Positions 12,251 to 21,231 of a stretch of 64,000 nucleotides of DNA are shown here, in pieces. The first letter of the stretch is position 1. Every line of letters begins with the position of its first letter. Both the position numbers and the translations under genes were made by a program. The notes under the pieces were generated by a model. That model worked only from the letters and a program-made list of their open reading frames with translations, was not told where the DNA came from and did no database searches. This stretch comes from Microcella sp. GTDB taxonomy: Bacteria > Actinomycetota > Actinomycetes > Actinomycetales > Microbacteriaceae. The stretch covers positions 496,001 to 560,000 of the forward strand of contig NZ_JAHHDS010000003.1 in assembly GCF_019739195.1 (NCBI RefSeq), written 5' to 3'.

Positions 12251-13042
12251 CTAGCCGGCCAGCTGAAGCTTCAAGTCGTTGAGTCGTGCGGCGATGCTGC
12301 CGTCGGTGACCTCATCACCGACTTGCACGCGCACGCCGCCGATGAGCGACGGGTCGACGATCTGGTTGATGACGTGCTCGCGACCGTAGCGAGTCGCGAT
12401 CGACTCGGCGACGTTCGTGCGCTGTTCGGCCGTGAGCGGCGCGGCGACCGTGACGGTCGCGATGCCCTTGCCCGCGGTGTCGGCGGCCGTGGTCGCGGCA
12501 CTGCGCACGAGCTCACCGATGCGGCGGCCGCGAGGCTGCTGCACGAGGTGGCCGGCAATTGCGCGGCTGTGCGCCGAGGCACGCGACCCGAGCAGGTCGG
12601 TGACGAGCGCGAGCTTCGAGGCGGCAGTGCCGCGCTTGCTGCCAATCGCGAGCTCGAGCTCAGGGTGTGAGGTGACCGCACGACCGAATTCGAACAGTTC
12701 GGCCTCGATGACGCCGTCGGCGGGCGCATTCGCGGCGATCGCGCGGATGCCGATCTGCTCGATGCCGGCCAGCAGGTCGTCCCCGCTCGACCAGCGGCTC
12801 GCGACCATCGTGTGCAGCAAGCCGCGTGCCGGAGCACCGAGCTCAGAGAACACGGTGTCGACGAGCGCCGTCGTGCCCGCGGAGTTCGCCGAGGGGTTCG
12901 ACAGGGCGTTCAGCAGCTGCGGCGACGAGCCGATCGTGCGCGCGGCGGCGAGCAGCTGCTCTCCGGCAGCGAGGTCGATGCCCTTCGCGGCCGAGAGAGC
13001 TGTGCGCGCCGACTCGAGCGCGCTGCGCGTCGCAGAGCCCAT
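12251..13042 (-). CDS. atpH: ATP synthase delta subunit (long form)
   Basis: A 263-aa delta subunit, the peripheral-stalk cap joining F1 to the b subunits. The C-terminal family signature is IVDPSLIGGVRVQVGDEVTD, followed by DGSIAARLNDLKLQLAG. It is about 80 residues longer than the E. coli protein because of an extended N-terminal part, as in other actinobacteria. It starts 2 bases after the atpF stop, so the two stalk genes are almost certainly cotranslated. Confidence 0.95.
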   Translation of the reverse strand: MGSATRSALESARTALSAAKGIDLAAGEQLLAAARTIGSSPQLLNALSNPSANSAGTTALVDTVFSELGAPARGLLHTMVASRWSSGDDLLAGIEQIGIRAIAANAPADGVIEAELFEFGRAVTSHPELELAIGSKRGTAASKLALVTDLLGSRASAHSRAIAGHLVQQPRGRRIGELVRSAATTAADTAGKGIATVTVAAPLTAEQRTNVAESIATRYGREHVINQIVDPSLIGGVRVQVGDEVTDGSIAARLNDLKLQLAG

Positions 13043-13044
13043 CG

Positions 13045-13602
13045 TTACTTGGCCGCCTTCGTCGATGCGGTCGAGTCGCTCTCGAGGTCGGCCAAGAAGC
13101 GGTCGACGAGCGAGGTAGCACGCTTGTCGTCAGTGAGGCTCTCGCCGATGACACCGCTGGCCAGGTCGAGGGCGAGGGTGCCCACTTCAGCGCGCAGAGA
13201 GACGAGAGCCGCCTGGCGCTCGGCCTCGATCTGCTGCTGAGCCGTCGCCGTGACGCGGGCGGCCTCGGCCTGCGCCTGCTCTTTGAGCTCGGCGAGGATC
13301 ACGCCGCCTTCGGCGCGAGCCTTCTCGCGGATCGTCGCAGCTTCGGCGCGCGCCTCGGCGAGCAGCTTGTTGTACTCCTCGAGCGCAGCCTTCGCCTCGG
13401 CCTGAGCCGACTCGGCCTTCTCGATGCCGCCCTCGATGAGCGCGGCTCGCTCGTCGAGCGTCTTCTGCATGCGCGGCAGCACGACGCGCCAGAACAGCAG
13501 CAGAACGAGGATGAACGGAATGAGCGAGTAGACGATGTCGTACCACGCCGGAAGCAGCGGGTTCGGCGTCTCGTCGGCCGCGATGATGAGCTCTGCGAGC
13601 AT
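13045..13602 (-). CDS. atpF: ATP synthase F0 b subunit
   Basis: A 185-aa stalk subunit: one N-terminal membrane helix (SLIPFILVLLLFWRVVLPRM, about residues 25-45) followed by a long charged Ala/Glu/Arg/Lys coiled coil that dimerises and reaches up to delta. The short N-terminal segment before the helix is Asp/Pro-rich and periplasmic. It lies between atpE (11-base gap) and atpH (2-base gap). Confidence 0.95.
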   Translation of the reverse strand: MLAELIIAADETPNPLLPAWYDIVYSLIPFILVLLLFWRVVLPRMQKTLDERAALIEGGIEKAESAQAEAKAALEEYNKLLAEARAEAATIREKARAEGGVILAELKEQAQAEAARVTATAQQQIEAERQAALVSLRAEVGTLALDLASGVIGESLTDDKRATSLVDRFLADLESDSTASTKAAK

Positions 13603-13613
13603 GAGGGGCTCTC

Positions 13614-14831
<1,218 letters not shown>

Positions 14832-14843
14832 TCAGGCGTCGAA

Positions 14844-14871
14844 GGGCCCGCGAGACCCGGTCGACGGGCCC
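14844..14871 (-). terminator. Hairpin after the AtpI-like gene
   Basis: A 7-bp perfect stem GGGCCCG (14844-14850) / CGGGCCC (14865-14871) with a 14-base loop starts 4 bases past the AtpI-like stop. There is no clear U-tract. It may separate the atpI-wecA-sua5 transcript from the atp operon. Confidence 0.4.
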
Positions 14872-14875
14872 CCGA

Positions 14876-15367
14876 TCACAGGTCGGGAATCTCGTCTTTG
14901 CTCGGCAGGCGCACGTCGCTCACGTAAGGCACGCGCGACCTCGTGACGGCGATGATGTCGGTCACGAGCCCGCCGACGACAGCGACGACGAGCGTCACGA
15001 ACAGCACCGTCGGCTCGACGAAGGGGGCATCGCGCAAAGTGATCACGAGAGCGAGGAACGCGATGAACTTGAGGATCCACGACCCGATCACGATGCCAAA
15101 GTAGGCGGGCGAGAGAAGGTCGCTGCCGGTCACGCGATCAGCGACGAGGATGCTCGCAGCGGTGAGCCCGAGAAACACGAACGCCATTCCGGCGCCGATG
15201 AGGGCGCTCAGCAGACCGGGCAGCTCGGCGACGAGCGCTCCGACCACGCTGCCAATGATCGCGATCGCGAACGTCAGGGCTCCCCCGTAGATGAGCGAGA
15301 GGCGCAGCGCGGGGGCAGCACTCGAGGGGCGCGGGTCTGAGGGGCGGGATGCGGTCGAGCTCGTCAT
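14876..15367 (-). CDS. AtpI-like four-helix membrane protein
   Basis: A 163-aa protein with four membrane helices in two hairpins (SLIYGGALTFAIAIIGSVVG, LLSALIGAGMAFVFLGLTAA, YFGIVIGSWILKFIAFLALV, VLFVTLVVAVVGGLVTDIIA). Its size and position directly before atpB match the poorly conserved AtpI/Atp1 assembly-factor slot in actinobacterial atp loci, which is the main basis for the name. The N-terminal 20 residues are Ser/Pro-rich. The start overlaps the stop of the WecA-like gene (ATGA, 15364-15367), so it is coupled to that gene. Confidence 0.75.
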   Translation of the reverse strand: MTSSTASRPSDPRPSSAAPALRLSLIYGGALTFAIAIIGSVVGALVAELPGLLSALIGAGMAFVFLGLTAASILVADRVTGSDLLSPAYFGIVIGSWILKFIAFLALVITLRDAPFVEPTVLFVTLVVAVVGGLVTDIIAVTRSRVPYVSDVRLPSKDEIPDL

Positions 15368-16599
15368 CGGGTTTCCTCCTGGTGGGGAACGGTCAACTCA
15401 TCGGAGAGTTCGCTGTCATCGAGGGCATCGGGGGCAGCAGCATCCAGCGGGTCGAACCGGGCGAGGGTGATCTCGTTGTCGCGCGCCGACTGCGCAGCCG
15501 CCTCGATGCGCTTGCGGCGGCTGAGGGGCGCGAGGGTGAACGCCGTGCAGACGATGAGCCCGATGACGATCGCCGTGAGCGCCCACCACCAGGCGACGAA
15601 CAGGAACAGCAGAGTGCCGAAGGCCACGACGGTGGTCCAGCCGTAGAAAATCAGCACGGCATGAAAGTGCGAGTGCCCCATGTCGAGAAGTCGGTGATGC
15701 AGGTGCTTGCGGTCGGCGCTGAACGGAGATTTGCCCGCCCGCAGGCGCCGCAGCACGGCGAGCCCGAAGTCGAGCAGCGGCACAACAAGCACGGCGAAGG
15801 GCAGCATGAGCGGCAGGAACGCCGTGACGAGCTGACTGGGGTCGATGTTGGGCGTGATCTGACCGGTGACCGAAATCGTCGACACCGCCATGAGCATGCC
15901 GATGACGAGGGCTCCCCCGTCGCCCATGAAGATCTTCGCGGGGTGCCAGTTGAACGGCAGAAAGCCCGCCGTGGCGCCCAGCAGCACGGCCATGACGAGC
16001 GAGGCGAGGTTGAAGGCGGTCTGCGCCGTGTCGATCGAGAGTAGATAGCTGTAGATGAAGAACACCGTGCCGGCGATGATCGTGACGCCTGCGACGAGAC
16101 CGTCGAGGCCGTCGATGAAGTTGACAGCGTTCATCACGAGCACGACTGCGAGAACCGTAATGAAGAGTGACATCGTCGGCGAGAGCACGGTGATGCCGTT
16201 GTTGGGCCCAATCGGCAACGACGTCAGCTGCAGGCTCGACCAGGCGAGAAACCCAGCGACGAGCAGCTGGCCGGCGAGCTTCGTCATCCAGTTGAGGTCG
16301 TAGAGATCGTCGATGACCCCGATGGTCAGCATGACGAGCGCGGCGAGCACGATCGCGATGACGGGGAACGGATCGGCGAAGACCAGGTTGAACCAGCTGA
16401 TCTGCGAGGCGATCGAGAGGGCGACGACGATGCCGACGACGATCGCGATGCCGCCGAGGCGCGGCGTGGGCGAGGTGTGCACATCGCGATCGCGAATACC
16501 CGGGTACAGCTTGTAGCGGTGACCGAGCCGCAGCACGGCCCACGACGCCGCGAAGCTCACCAGCGCGGCGATGAGCGCGACGAGCAGATAGAAAGTCAC
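15364..16599 (-). CDS. Undecaprenyl-phosphate sugar-1-phosphate transferase (WecA/TagO family)
   Basis: A 411-aa polyprenyl-phosphate N-acetylhexosamine-1-phosphate transferase with about eleven membrane helices. It loads a sugar phosphate from a UDP-sugar onto undecaprenyl phosphate, the first step of wall-polymer or glycan synthesis. The family motifs are present: GVIDDLYDLNWMTKLAGQ, MNAVNFIDGLDGLVAG, IFMGDGGALVIG, and HLHHRLLDMGHSHFHAV. The C-terminal tail (about 50 residues) is charged and cytoplasmic. It overlaps the Sua5 gene stop (ATGA, 16596-16599) and the AtpI-like gene start, so the three genes are coupled. Confidence 0.93.
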   Translation of the reverse strand: MTFYLLVALIAALVSFAASWAVLRLGHRYKLYPGIRDRDVHTSPTPRLGGIAIVVGIVVALSIASQISWFNLVFADPFPVIAIVLAALVMLTIGVIDDLYDLNWMTKLAGQLLVAGFLAWSSLQLTSLPIGPNNGITVLSPTMSLFITVLAVVLVMNAVNFIDGLDGLVAGVTIIAGTVFFIYSYLLSIDTAQTAFNLASLVMAVLLGATAGFLPFNWHPAKIFMGDGGALVIGMLMAVSTISVTGQITPNIDPSQLVTAFLPLMLPFAVLVVPLLDFGLAVLRRLRAGKSPFSADRKHLHHRLLDMGHSHFHAVLIFYGWTTVVAFGTLLFLFVAWWWALTAIVIGLIVCTAFTLAPLSRRKRIEAAAQSARDNEITLARFDPLDAAAPDALDDSELSDELTVPHQEETR

Positions 16600-17273
16600 G
16601 CCACAAGCTCCGCGCCGACGACGCGGGCGATCTCGTCGGCGGGGATAACGCCTTGCCGCACGATGCGCAGTTTGCCCTCGGGCAGATGCAGGTTGGTGGC
16701 GTCGACGATCGTCGAGGCCTGGTCGGCGCCCGGCTCGACCTCGACACCGACCGTGCCGCCGTCGAGGTACACGCTTACCCGGTCGCCGAGCATCGTCAGC
16801 GCGTCAGCCGCGGTGCGGGCGGCGGGCATCCCGCTGATATTGGCGCTTGAGACGGCGAGGGGGCCGGTGTCGGCGAGCAGGTGCAGGGCGTGGCGGTTGT
16901 CGGGCATGCGCAGGGCGACGGTGCCCTTGGTCTCGCCGAGATCCCACAGCAGAGACTCGCGGGCCTCGACGATGACGGTGAGACCGCCCGGCCAGAACTC
17001 TTTCACGAGCTTCTCGACCGCCTCGGGCACGTTCTCGGCGAGTGCGTTGAGGGTCGGGATGCCCGGAATGAGCACGGGCGGCGGTGCATCGCGGCCCCGC
17101 TCTTTCGCATCGAGCAACCTCTGCACGGCCTCGGCGCGGAAGGCATCGGCCGCGAGGCCGTAGACGGTGTCGGTCGGCAGCACGACGAGCTCGCCCCGGC
17201 CGATGGCGCCACGTGCCGCCCGCAGACCCTCGAGCAGCTCGCTCTCGATCGAGCAGTCGTACACGGCGGTCAT
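16596..17273 (-). CDS. tsaC: L-threonylcarbamoyladenylate synthase (YrdC/Sua5 domain)
   Basis: A 225-aa YrdC-domain enzyme making threonylcarbamoyl-AMP from threonine, bicarbonate and ATP, the first step of tRNA t6A37 formation. The family signature is GELVVLPTDTVYGLAADAF followed by KERGRDAPPPVLIPG and GPLAVSSANISGMPAARTA. It is the short form without the C-terminal Sua5 domain. The start is ATG 17273 (MTAVYDCSIESE); a TACGAT -10 (17283-17288, minus strand) lies 9 bases before it. It usually adjoins prmC in this family; here about 3 kb of other genes separate them. Confidence 0.93.
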   Translation of the reverse strand: MTAVYDCSIESELLEGLRAARGAIGRGELVVLPTDTVYGLAADAFRAEAVQRLLDAKERGRDAPPPVLIPGIPTLNALAENVPEAVEKLVKEFWPGGLTVIVEARESLLWDLGETKGTVALRMPDNRHALHLLADTGPLAVSSANISGMPAARTAADALTMLGDRVSVYLDGGTVGVEVEPGADQASTIVDATNLHLPEGKLRIVRQGVIPADEIARVVGAELVA

Positions 17274-17307
17274 GATGCGTTCATCGTACTGGGGCAGACT
17301 GAGGGGC

Positions 17308-17931
17308 GTGACCCTGCTCTTCGTGTTCGACATGGACGACGTTCTCTACGACTACGACTGGCGCGCGCGCATGGCAGAGCTCACCGAGATCACCGGCCAC
17401 GACCTGCACGAGCTGCGCCGACGATGGTGGATCAGCGGCCTGGAGTGGAAGGCCGAAGCCGGCGACCCGAGCGACCCTGACGAATACCTCGCTCGCGTGG
17501 CAGGCGTGATCGGGGCTGAGATCTCGCGCGAGGAGTGGGTGCGCATCCGCTCAGAGGCAACGAACGCGCGGCCCGCCGCCCTCGACGCCGTGCGCCGCGC
17601 AGCCGAGCTCGGGCAAGTCGCTCTTCTCACGAACAACGGCATCCTCATCCACCATCACCTTCACGAGGTGGCGGCTGAGCTCGTACCCATCATGGGGCGC
17701 GAGAACCTGCATGCCTCGGCGTTCTTCGGTGCACGGAAGCCCGACCCGGTCGTCTTCGAGCGCGTGCTCGCCCACTACGGGGCCGCGGCTACTGACACGT
17801 TCTTCGCCGACGATCTCGTCGAGAATGTCGCCGGCGCCGCGTCGATCGGCATCACCGGCCACCTCTACGTGGACGAGGCCTCGCTGCTCGCGGCGATCGA
17901 GGCCTTCGCCGCCGAGGCCCGCGCCGCGTAG
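17308..17931 (+). CDS. HAD-family hydrolase
   Basis: A 207-aa haloacid dehalogenase-superfamily phosphatase with a helical cap (subclass I). Motif I is FVFDMDDVLYDYD with both catalytic aspartates, motif II LLTNNG, motif III lysine in ARKPDPVVFERVL, and motif IV FFADDLVENVAGA. The substrate is unknown. GTG 17308 is taken because MTLLFVFDMDD is a normal HAD N-terminus; GAGGGG lies only 2 bases upstream. It is divergent from tsaC (34 bases between starts) and precedes the carboxyethylornithine-synthase-like gene, which has its own -10. Confidence 0.85.
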   Translation: MTLLFVFDMDDVLYDYDWRARMAELTEITGHDLHELRRRWWISGLEWKAEAGDPSDPDEYLARVAGVIGAEISREEWVRIRSEATNARPAALDAVRRAAELGQVALLTNNGILIHHHLHEVAAELVPIMGRENLHASAFFGARKPDPVVFERVLAHYGAAATDTFFADDLVENVAGAASIGITGHLYVDEASLLAAIEAFAAEARAA

Positions 17932-17962
17932 CCCTGCGAGCGGGCGCCACGACGGCTCGCTC

Positions 17963-17968
17963 TACTGT
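17963..17968 (+). promoter_or_regulatory. -10 box of a probable leaderless transcript
   Basis: TACTGT lies 5 bases before ATG 17974 and no ribosome binding site is present, suggesting a leaderless mRNA for the carboxyethylornithine-synthase-like gene. Confidence 0.4.
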
Positions 17969-17973
17969 GGGGT

Positions 17974-19137
17974 ATGACCTCACCCGACCCTGCACCCGCC
18001 CTGCTGCACCTCGGCGTGATGGCGAACTCGCGCAAACCCGACGAGCGGCGCCTGCCGATCCACCCCGGCCACCTCGAACGCATCTACCCCGATCTGCGCG
18101 CGCACATGACTCTCGAGCGCGGTTACGGTGCGCGGTTCGGCATCGCGGATGCTGAGCTCGAGCCCCTCGTCGCCGGGATAGCCGACCGTGCTGAGGTGAT
18201 CGCCCGTTCTGACGTCGTGCTGCTGCCGAAGCCACAGGCTTCCGATCTGGCTGACCTGCGCGACGGCCAGGTGCTGTGGGGCTGGCCGCACTGCGTGCAA
18301 GACCGTGCGATCACCCAGCTCGCGATCGACAAGGGCCTGACGCTCATCGCGTGGGAGGCCATGAACCACTGGCGGGATGACGGCAGCTTCGGGCTGCACG
18401 TCTTTCACAAGAACAACGAGCTCGCCGGCTACTGCTCCGTGATTCACGGCCTCGAGCTGTGCGGCTCGACGGGCGACTACGGCCGCCGCCTGACCGCGGT
18501 CGTGATCGGGTTCGGCGCGACCGCGCGCGGTGCGGTGACGGCGCTCAATGCGCACGGCATCCACGATGTGCGCGTGCTCACGAATCGCGACATCGCCGCG
18601 GTCAGCGCACCCATCCCCTCCGTCGACATCGTGCAATTCGAGCACGACGACGACCCCGCTATCGGCAGCACGGTCAACACCGACGACGGGCCGGTCGCAC
18701 TCGCGGCCTATCTCGCCGAGAACGACATCGTCGTCAACTGCACGCTGCAAGACCCGAACGCTCCCCTGACCTATCTGGAGCTCGACGACCTCGACGCCTT
18801 CCGGCCGGGCAGCCTCATCATCGACGTGTCGATCGACGAAGGCATGGGGTTCAGCTGGGCACGGCCCACCTCGTTCGCCGATCCGATGTTCACGGTCGGC
18901 GACTCGACGAACTACTACGCCGTCGACCACAGCCCCTCCCTGCTCTGGAACTCGACGACGTGGGAGATCAGCGAAGCGCTCATGCCCTTCTTGCGCGCGG
19001 TCATGGAGGGCCCGGCGTCGTGGGCCGACTCCGACACGATCACGCGTGCGATCGAGATCGAGGATGGCCGGGTGCGCAACGAGGCGATCCTGACGTTCCA
19101 GGGGCGGACTGCGGAGTACCCGTACGAAGTCGCGTAA
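17974..19137 (+). CDS. N5-(carboxyethyl)ornithine synthase-like dehydrogenase
   Basis: A 387-aa member of the alanine dehydrogenase/saccharopine dehydrogenase-like fold. The N-terminal block LGVMANSRKPDERRLPIHPG matches N5-(L-1-carboxyethyl)-L-ornithine synthase, an enzyme known from lactococci that reductively joins pyruvate to ornithine with NADPH. The nucleotide-binding motif is VVIGFGATARGAVTAL, and IIDVSIDEGMGFSWARPT is also conserved in the family. The true substrate here is not proven. It lies beside a HAD hydrolase and, convergently, a toxin-antitoxin-like unit, in a block inserted between tsaC and prmC. Confidence 0.8.
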   Translation: MTSPDPAPALLHLGVMANSRKPDERRLPIHPGHLERIYPDLRAHMTLERGYGARFGIADAELEPLVAGIADRAEVIARSDVVLLPKPQASDLADLRDGQVLWGWPHCVQDRAITQLAIDKGLTLIAWEAMNHWRDDGSFGLHVFHKNNELAGYCSVIHGLELCGSTGDYGRRLTAVVIGFGATARGAVTALNAHGIHDVRVLTNRDIAAVSAPIPSVDIVQFEHDDDPAIGSTVNTDDGPVALAAYLAENDIVVNCTLQDPNAPLTYLELDDLDAFRPGSLIIDVSIDEGMGFSWARPTSFADPMFTVGDSTNYYAVDHSPSLLWNSTTWEISEALMPFLRAVMEGPASWADSDTITRAIEIEDGRVRNEAILTFQGRTAEYPYEVA

Positions 19138-19154
19138 GCATGTAGTCGCCGGTG

Positions 19155-19442
19155 TCAGCCGGAGCCTGCAGCTACGGCGACAATCAGCACTCCAAGGCCA
19201 ACGGTGAAAACCACGAGCACCGAGCCGAGAACGCGCGGAAGCGACGATGGCGTCGGCCCGGAGCCTCGTCGGTTGAACCACATGTCGTGTTTCATCTGGC
19301 TACGGTCCATGTAGCGTCGAGCATCGTCGGGAAACGTGATCACCCACACACCGACAGCACAGAAGCCGACCAAGACAAGTAGCAAGGGAAGGGCCACGGC
19401 CCAATCTCGGACGTCGAGCGTCTGCGCCGCGGCCGCGATCAC
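19155..19442 (-). CDS. Small two-helix membrane protein, unknown function
   Basis: A 95-aa protein with two membrane helices (about residues 15-36, VALPLLLVLVGFCAVGVWVI, and 69-91, LGSVLVVFTVGLGVLIVAVA) joined by a charged loop (DDARRYMDRSQMKHDMWFNR), with no family I recognise. The GTG start overlaps the stop of the HepT-like gene (GTGA, 19439-19442), so it is translationally coupled to that gene and is likely the third member of the module. Alternatively it is an unrelated passenger. The convergent gene on the other side ends 17 bases away. Confidence 0.65.
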   Translation of the reverse strand: MIAAAAQTLDVRDWAVALPLLLVLVGFCAVGVWVITFPDDARRYMDRSQMKHDMWFNRRGSGPTPSSLPRVLGSVLVVFTVGLGVLIVAVAAGSG

Positions 19443-19837
19443 GAGTCTTCTGCCAGGAGCCGGGCAACCATCGCCGGGATGCGGATGGTCACTGCGGCCC
19501 AGAAGAGGTCGTCGTTCATGCCGACGTAGCCGGCGTGCGCGGCGATGTTTCGCGTGGCCTTGATCGCGGTGATCTCGTCAGCCGACAGGTTCTCGGCGAG
19601 TCCAGCAAACTCTGACCGCTCGAGCAGCGCCGCGAGACGGATGACGACCATGCTCGCCACGTCGTAGTGGGGCGCTCCCTCCGCGAAAGACTCGCGACCC
19701 GTCTCGATGACGGAATCGCATCGTTGAACGATGCGCTGCAGCTCGTTCCGGATGTTCTCGGCGTCCGTGTACGCACGTCGATCGCTATCGCTTCGTGGCC
19801 GCGGCTCGAAACGGCGTGTGTCGCCCGACTCGGTCAC
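19439..19837 (-). CDS. HepT-like (DUF86-type) protein, putative RNase toxin
   Basis: A 132-aa all-helical protein resembling HepT toxins, HEPN-type ribonucleases of MntA-HepT (type VII) systems. The catalytic block is KATRNIAAHAGYVGMND: Arg96, His101 and Tyr104. Classic HepT has Rx4HxY, whereas here one extra residue separates His and Tyr (Rx4HxxY). In MntA-HepT the tyrosine is polyadenylylated by the antitoxin, so this spacing matters. It starts 4 bases inside the HTH-nucleotidyltransferase gene and ends 4 bases inside the membrane-protein gene, so all three are coupled. An inactive or substrate-shifted HEPN protein is possible. Confidence 0.75.
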   Translation of the reverse strand: MTESGDTRRFEPRPRSDSDRRAYTDAENIRNELQRIVQRCDSVIETGRESFAEGAPHYDVASMVVIRLAALLERSEFAGLAENLSADEITAIKATRNIAAHAGYVGMNDDLFWAAVTIRIPAMVARLLAEDS

Positions 19838-20304
19838 AGCGCGACCGCCTCGAGTGCTGCCTGTGCGGCCTGCGGAGAGTCGGCGGTGTCCGTGACCACG
19901 TCGACCGGGAACCCGGTCAAGGCGCGCACCTCCTCCGCAAACAGCGCCAGGTCGAAGAGGTCGACCCGCGGGCCGGCCGACACGATGAGATCAATGTCGC
20001 TGTCGAAGTGGTCTTCGCCCCGGACGGTCGAGCCGAACACCCGAACCCGCTCGATCCCCCGATGTGCCGCCAGCGCGGTGATCTGATCGGCGAAATCGGC
20101 AAGCGGCAGCGACGGGCGATAGTCGGCCGCACGCAGCACTCGCTCGAGCATCTCGTCTGAGGCACTGCGCGTGCCCTTCTCCATCTGCGCGAGGCTCGGC
20201 TGGCTGATGCCCGCCCGTCGTGCGAGCTCGCTCTGAGTGAGCCCGGCGTCGAGTCGCGCCCGGCGGATGAGGTCGCCGGGCTGCGTCGTCGAGAAGCGAG
20301 CCAT
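19834..20304 (-). CDS. XRE HTH - MNT nucleotidyltransferase fusion, putative antitoxin
   Basis: A 156-aa protein with two domains. Residues about 10-62 are an XRE helix-turn-helix (IRRARLDAGLTQSELARRAG, ISQPSLAQMEKG). Residues about 75-150 are a minimal nucleotidyltransferase with GSTVRG at 91-96, Asp103/Asp105 in SDIDLIV, and a third Asp at 135 (FPVDVV). MNT proteins act as antitoxins by AMPylating HepT. The fusion suggests the antitoxin also represses its own promoter, and an inverted repeat lies just before the start (20311-20331). It is the first gene of the three-gene unit. Confidence 0.85.
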   Translation of the reverse strand: MARFSTTQPGDLIRRARLDAGLTQSELARRAGISQPSLAQMEKGTRSASDEMLERVLRAADYRPSLPLADFADQITALAAHRGIERVRVFGSTVRGEDHFDSDIDLIVSAGPRVDLFDLALFAEEVRALTGFPVDVVTDTADSPQAAQAALEAVAL

Positions 20305-20310
20305 GCAGTC

Positions 20311-20331
20311 AATATATCACCGCGCTATATT
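20311..20331. promoter_or_regulatory. Inverted-repeat operator/promoter of the TA-like operon
   Basis: AATATA (20311-20316), 9-base spacer, TATATT (20326-20331): perfect 6-bp arms in an AT-rich patch 7 bases before the HTH-MNT start, unlike the GC-rich surroundings. It fits a binding site for the XRE domain overlapping the -10 of its own gene. Confidence 0.55.
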
Positions 20332-20351
20332 CCAGAGAAGGGGATGCGGCG

Positions 20352-21215
20352 TTACCGGGTGGCGGTGGTCGCGCGGTCGCGGCCGAGCAGGTCACGGTGC
20401 GAGGCCACCGCAGTGAAGCCGCCCGCGCGCACAAGGGCCGCGATGGGTTCGGCCTGCAGCTCGCCGTGCTCGATCACGAGGGTGCCGCCGGGTCGCAGCA
20501 GGCGGTGCGCTGTGACGACGAGCGCGCGCACGGCGTCCAGGCCGTCGGCACCCGAGTAGAGAGCGTGCTCGGGGTCGAAGAGGCGCACCTCGGGGTCGCG
20601 AGGAACCGCACCCACGGGGATGTAGGGCGGGTTGGAGGCGACGACGTCGACGGTGCCGTCGAGCTCGGGGAGAGCATCCGCGAGATCGGCGAAGACGAGC
20701 CGCACCCTGTCGTCGCCGTAGCGGCGCACGTTGCGGGTGGTCCAGACGAAGGCCTGCGGAGAGTTCTCGACGGCGACGACCTGGGCATGCGGCACCTCGA
20801 CTGCCATAGCGAGGGCGATCGCTCCGCTGCCGCTGCCGAGGTCGACCGCGAGGGGCTGCGAGCTCGCGACGGCGGCGAGGGCGTCGATCGCGAACTGCAC
20901 GACGAGCTCGGTCTCGGGCCTCGGCACGAAGACGCCCGGGCCGACGGCGAGCTCGAGGGTGCGGAACGGCGCGACGCCGGTGATGTGCTGCACGGGCTCG
21001 CGCAGGGCACGCCGCTCGATGAACTCGGTGACAGTCATGACCTGCTCGGCGTCGACGGGCGCGCCGACGAGAGCCTTGGCCTGCACCTGCCCGCGGCTCA
21101 TGCCGAGCACGTGCCCGATGAGCAGGTCGGCGTCGGCCTCGGGGGTCGGCACGCCAGCCTCGCCGAGCACCCGGATGGCGTGGTCGCGCAGAGCGGCGAG
21201 GTCGGGGATGCTCAC
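20352..21215 (-). CDS. prmC: Release factor glutamine methyltransferase
   Basis: A 287-aa SAM-dependent N5-glutamine methyltransferase that methylates the GGQ glutamine of release factors. The SAM motif is AVDLGSGSGAIALAMA and the catalytic DVVASNPPYIPVG (NPPY) is present; the N-terminal helical substrate domain precedes it. I use GTG 21215 (VSIPDLAALRDHA), 16 bases after the prfA stop; the open frame continues upstream into prfA, but without family similarity. No clear ribosome binding site is seen. It lies downstream of its substrate gene prfA, the usual arrangement. Confidence 0.95.
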   Translation of the reverse strand: MSIPDLAALRDHAIRVLGEAGVPTPEADADLLIGHVLGMSRGQVQAKALVGAPVDAEQVMTVTEFIERRALREPVQHITGVAPFRTLELAVGPGVFVPRPETELVVQFAIDALAAVASSQPLAVDLGSGSGAIALAMAVEVPHAQVVAVENSPQAFVWTTRNVRRYGDDRVRLVFADLADALPELDGTVDVVASNPPYIPVGAVPRDPEVRLFDPEHALYSGADGLDAVRALVVTAHRLLRPGGTLVIEHGELQAEPIAALVRAGGFTAVASHRDLLGRDRATTATR

Positions 21216-21231
21216 GGGAGGGCGGAGCGGG

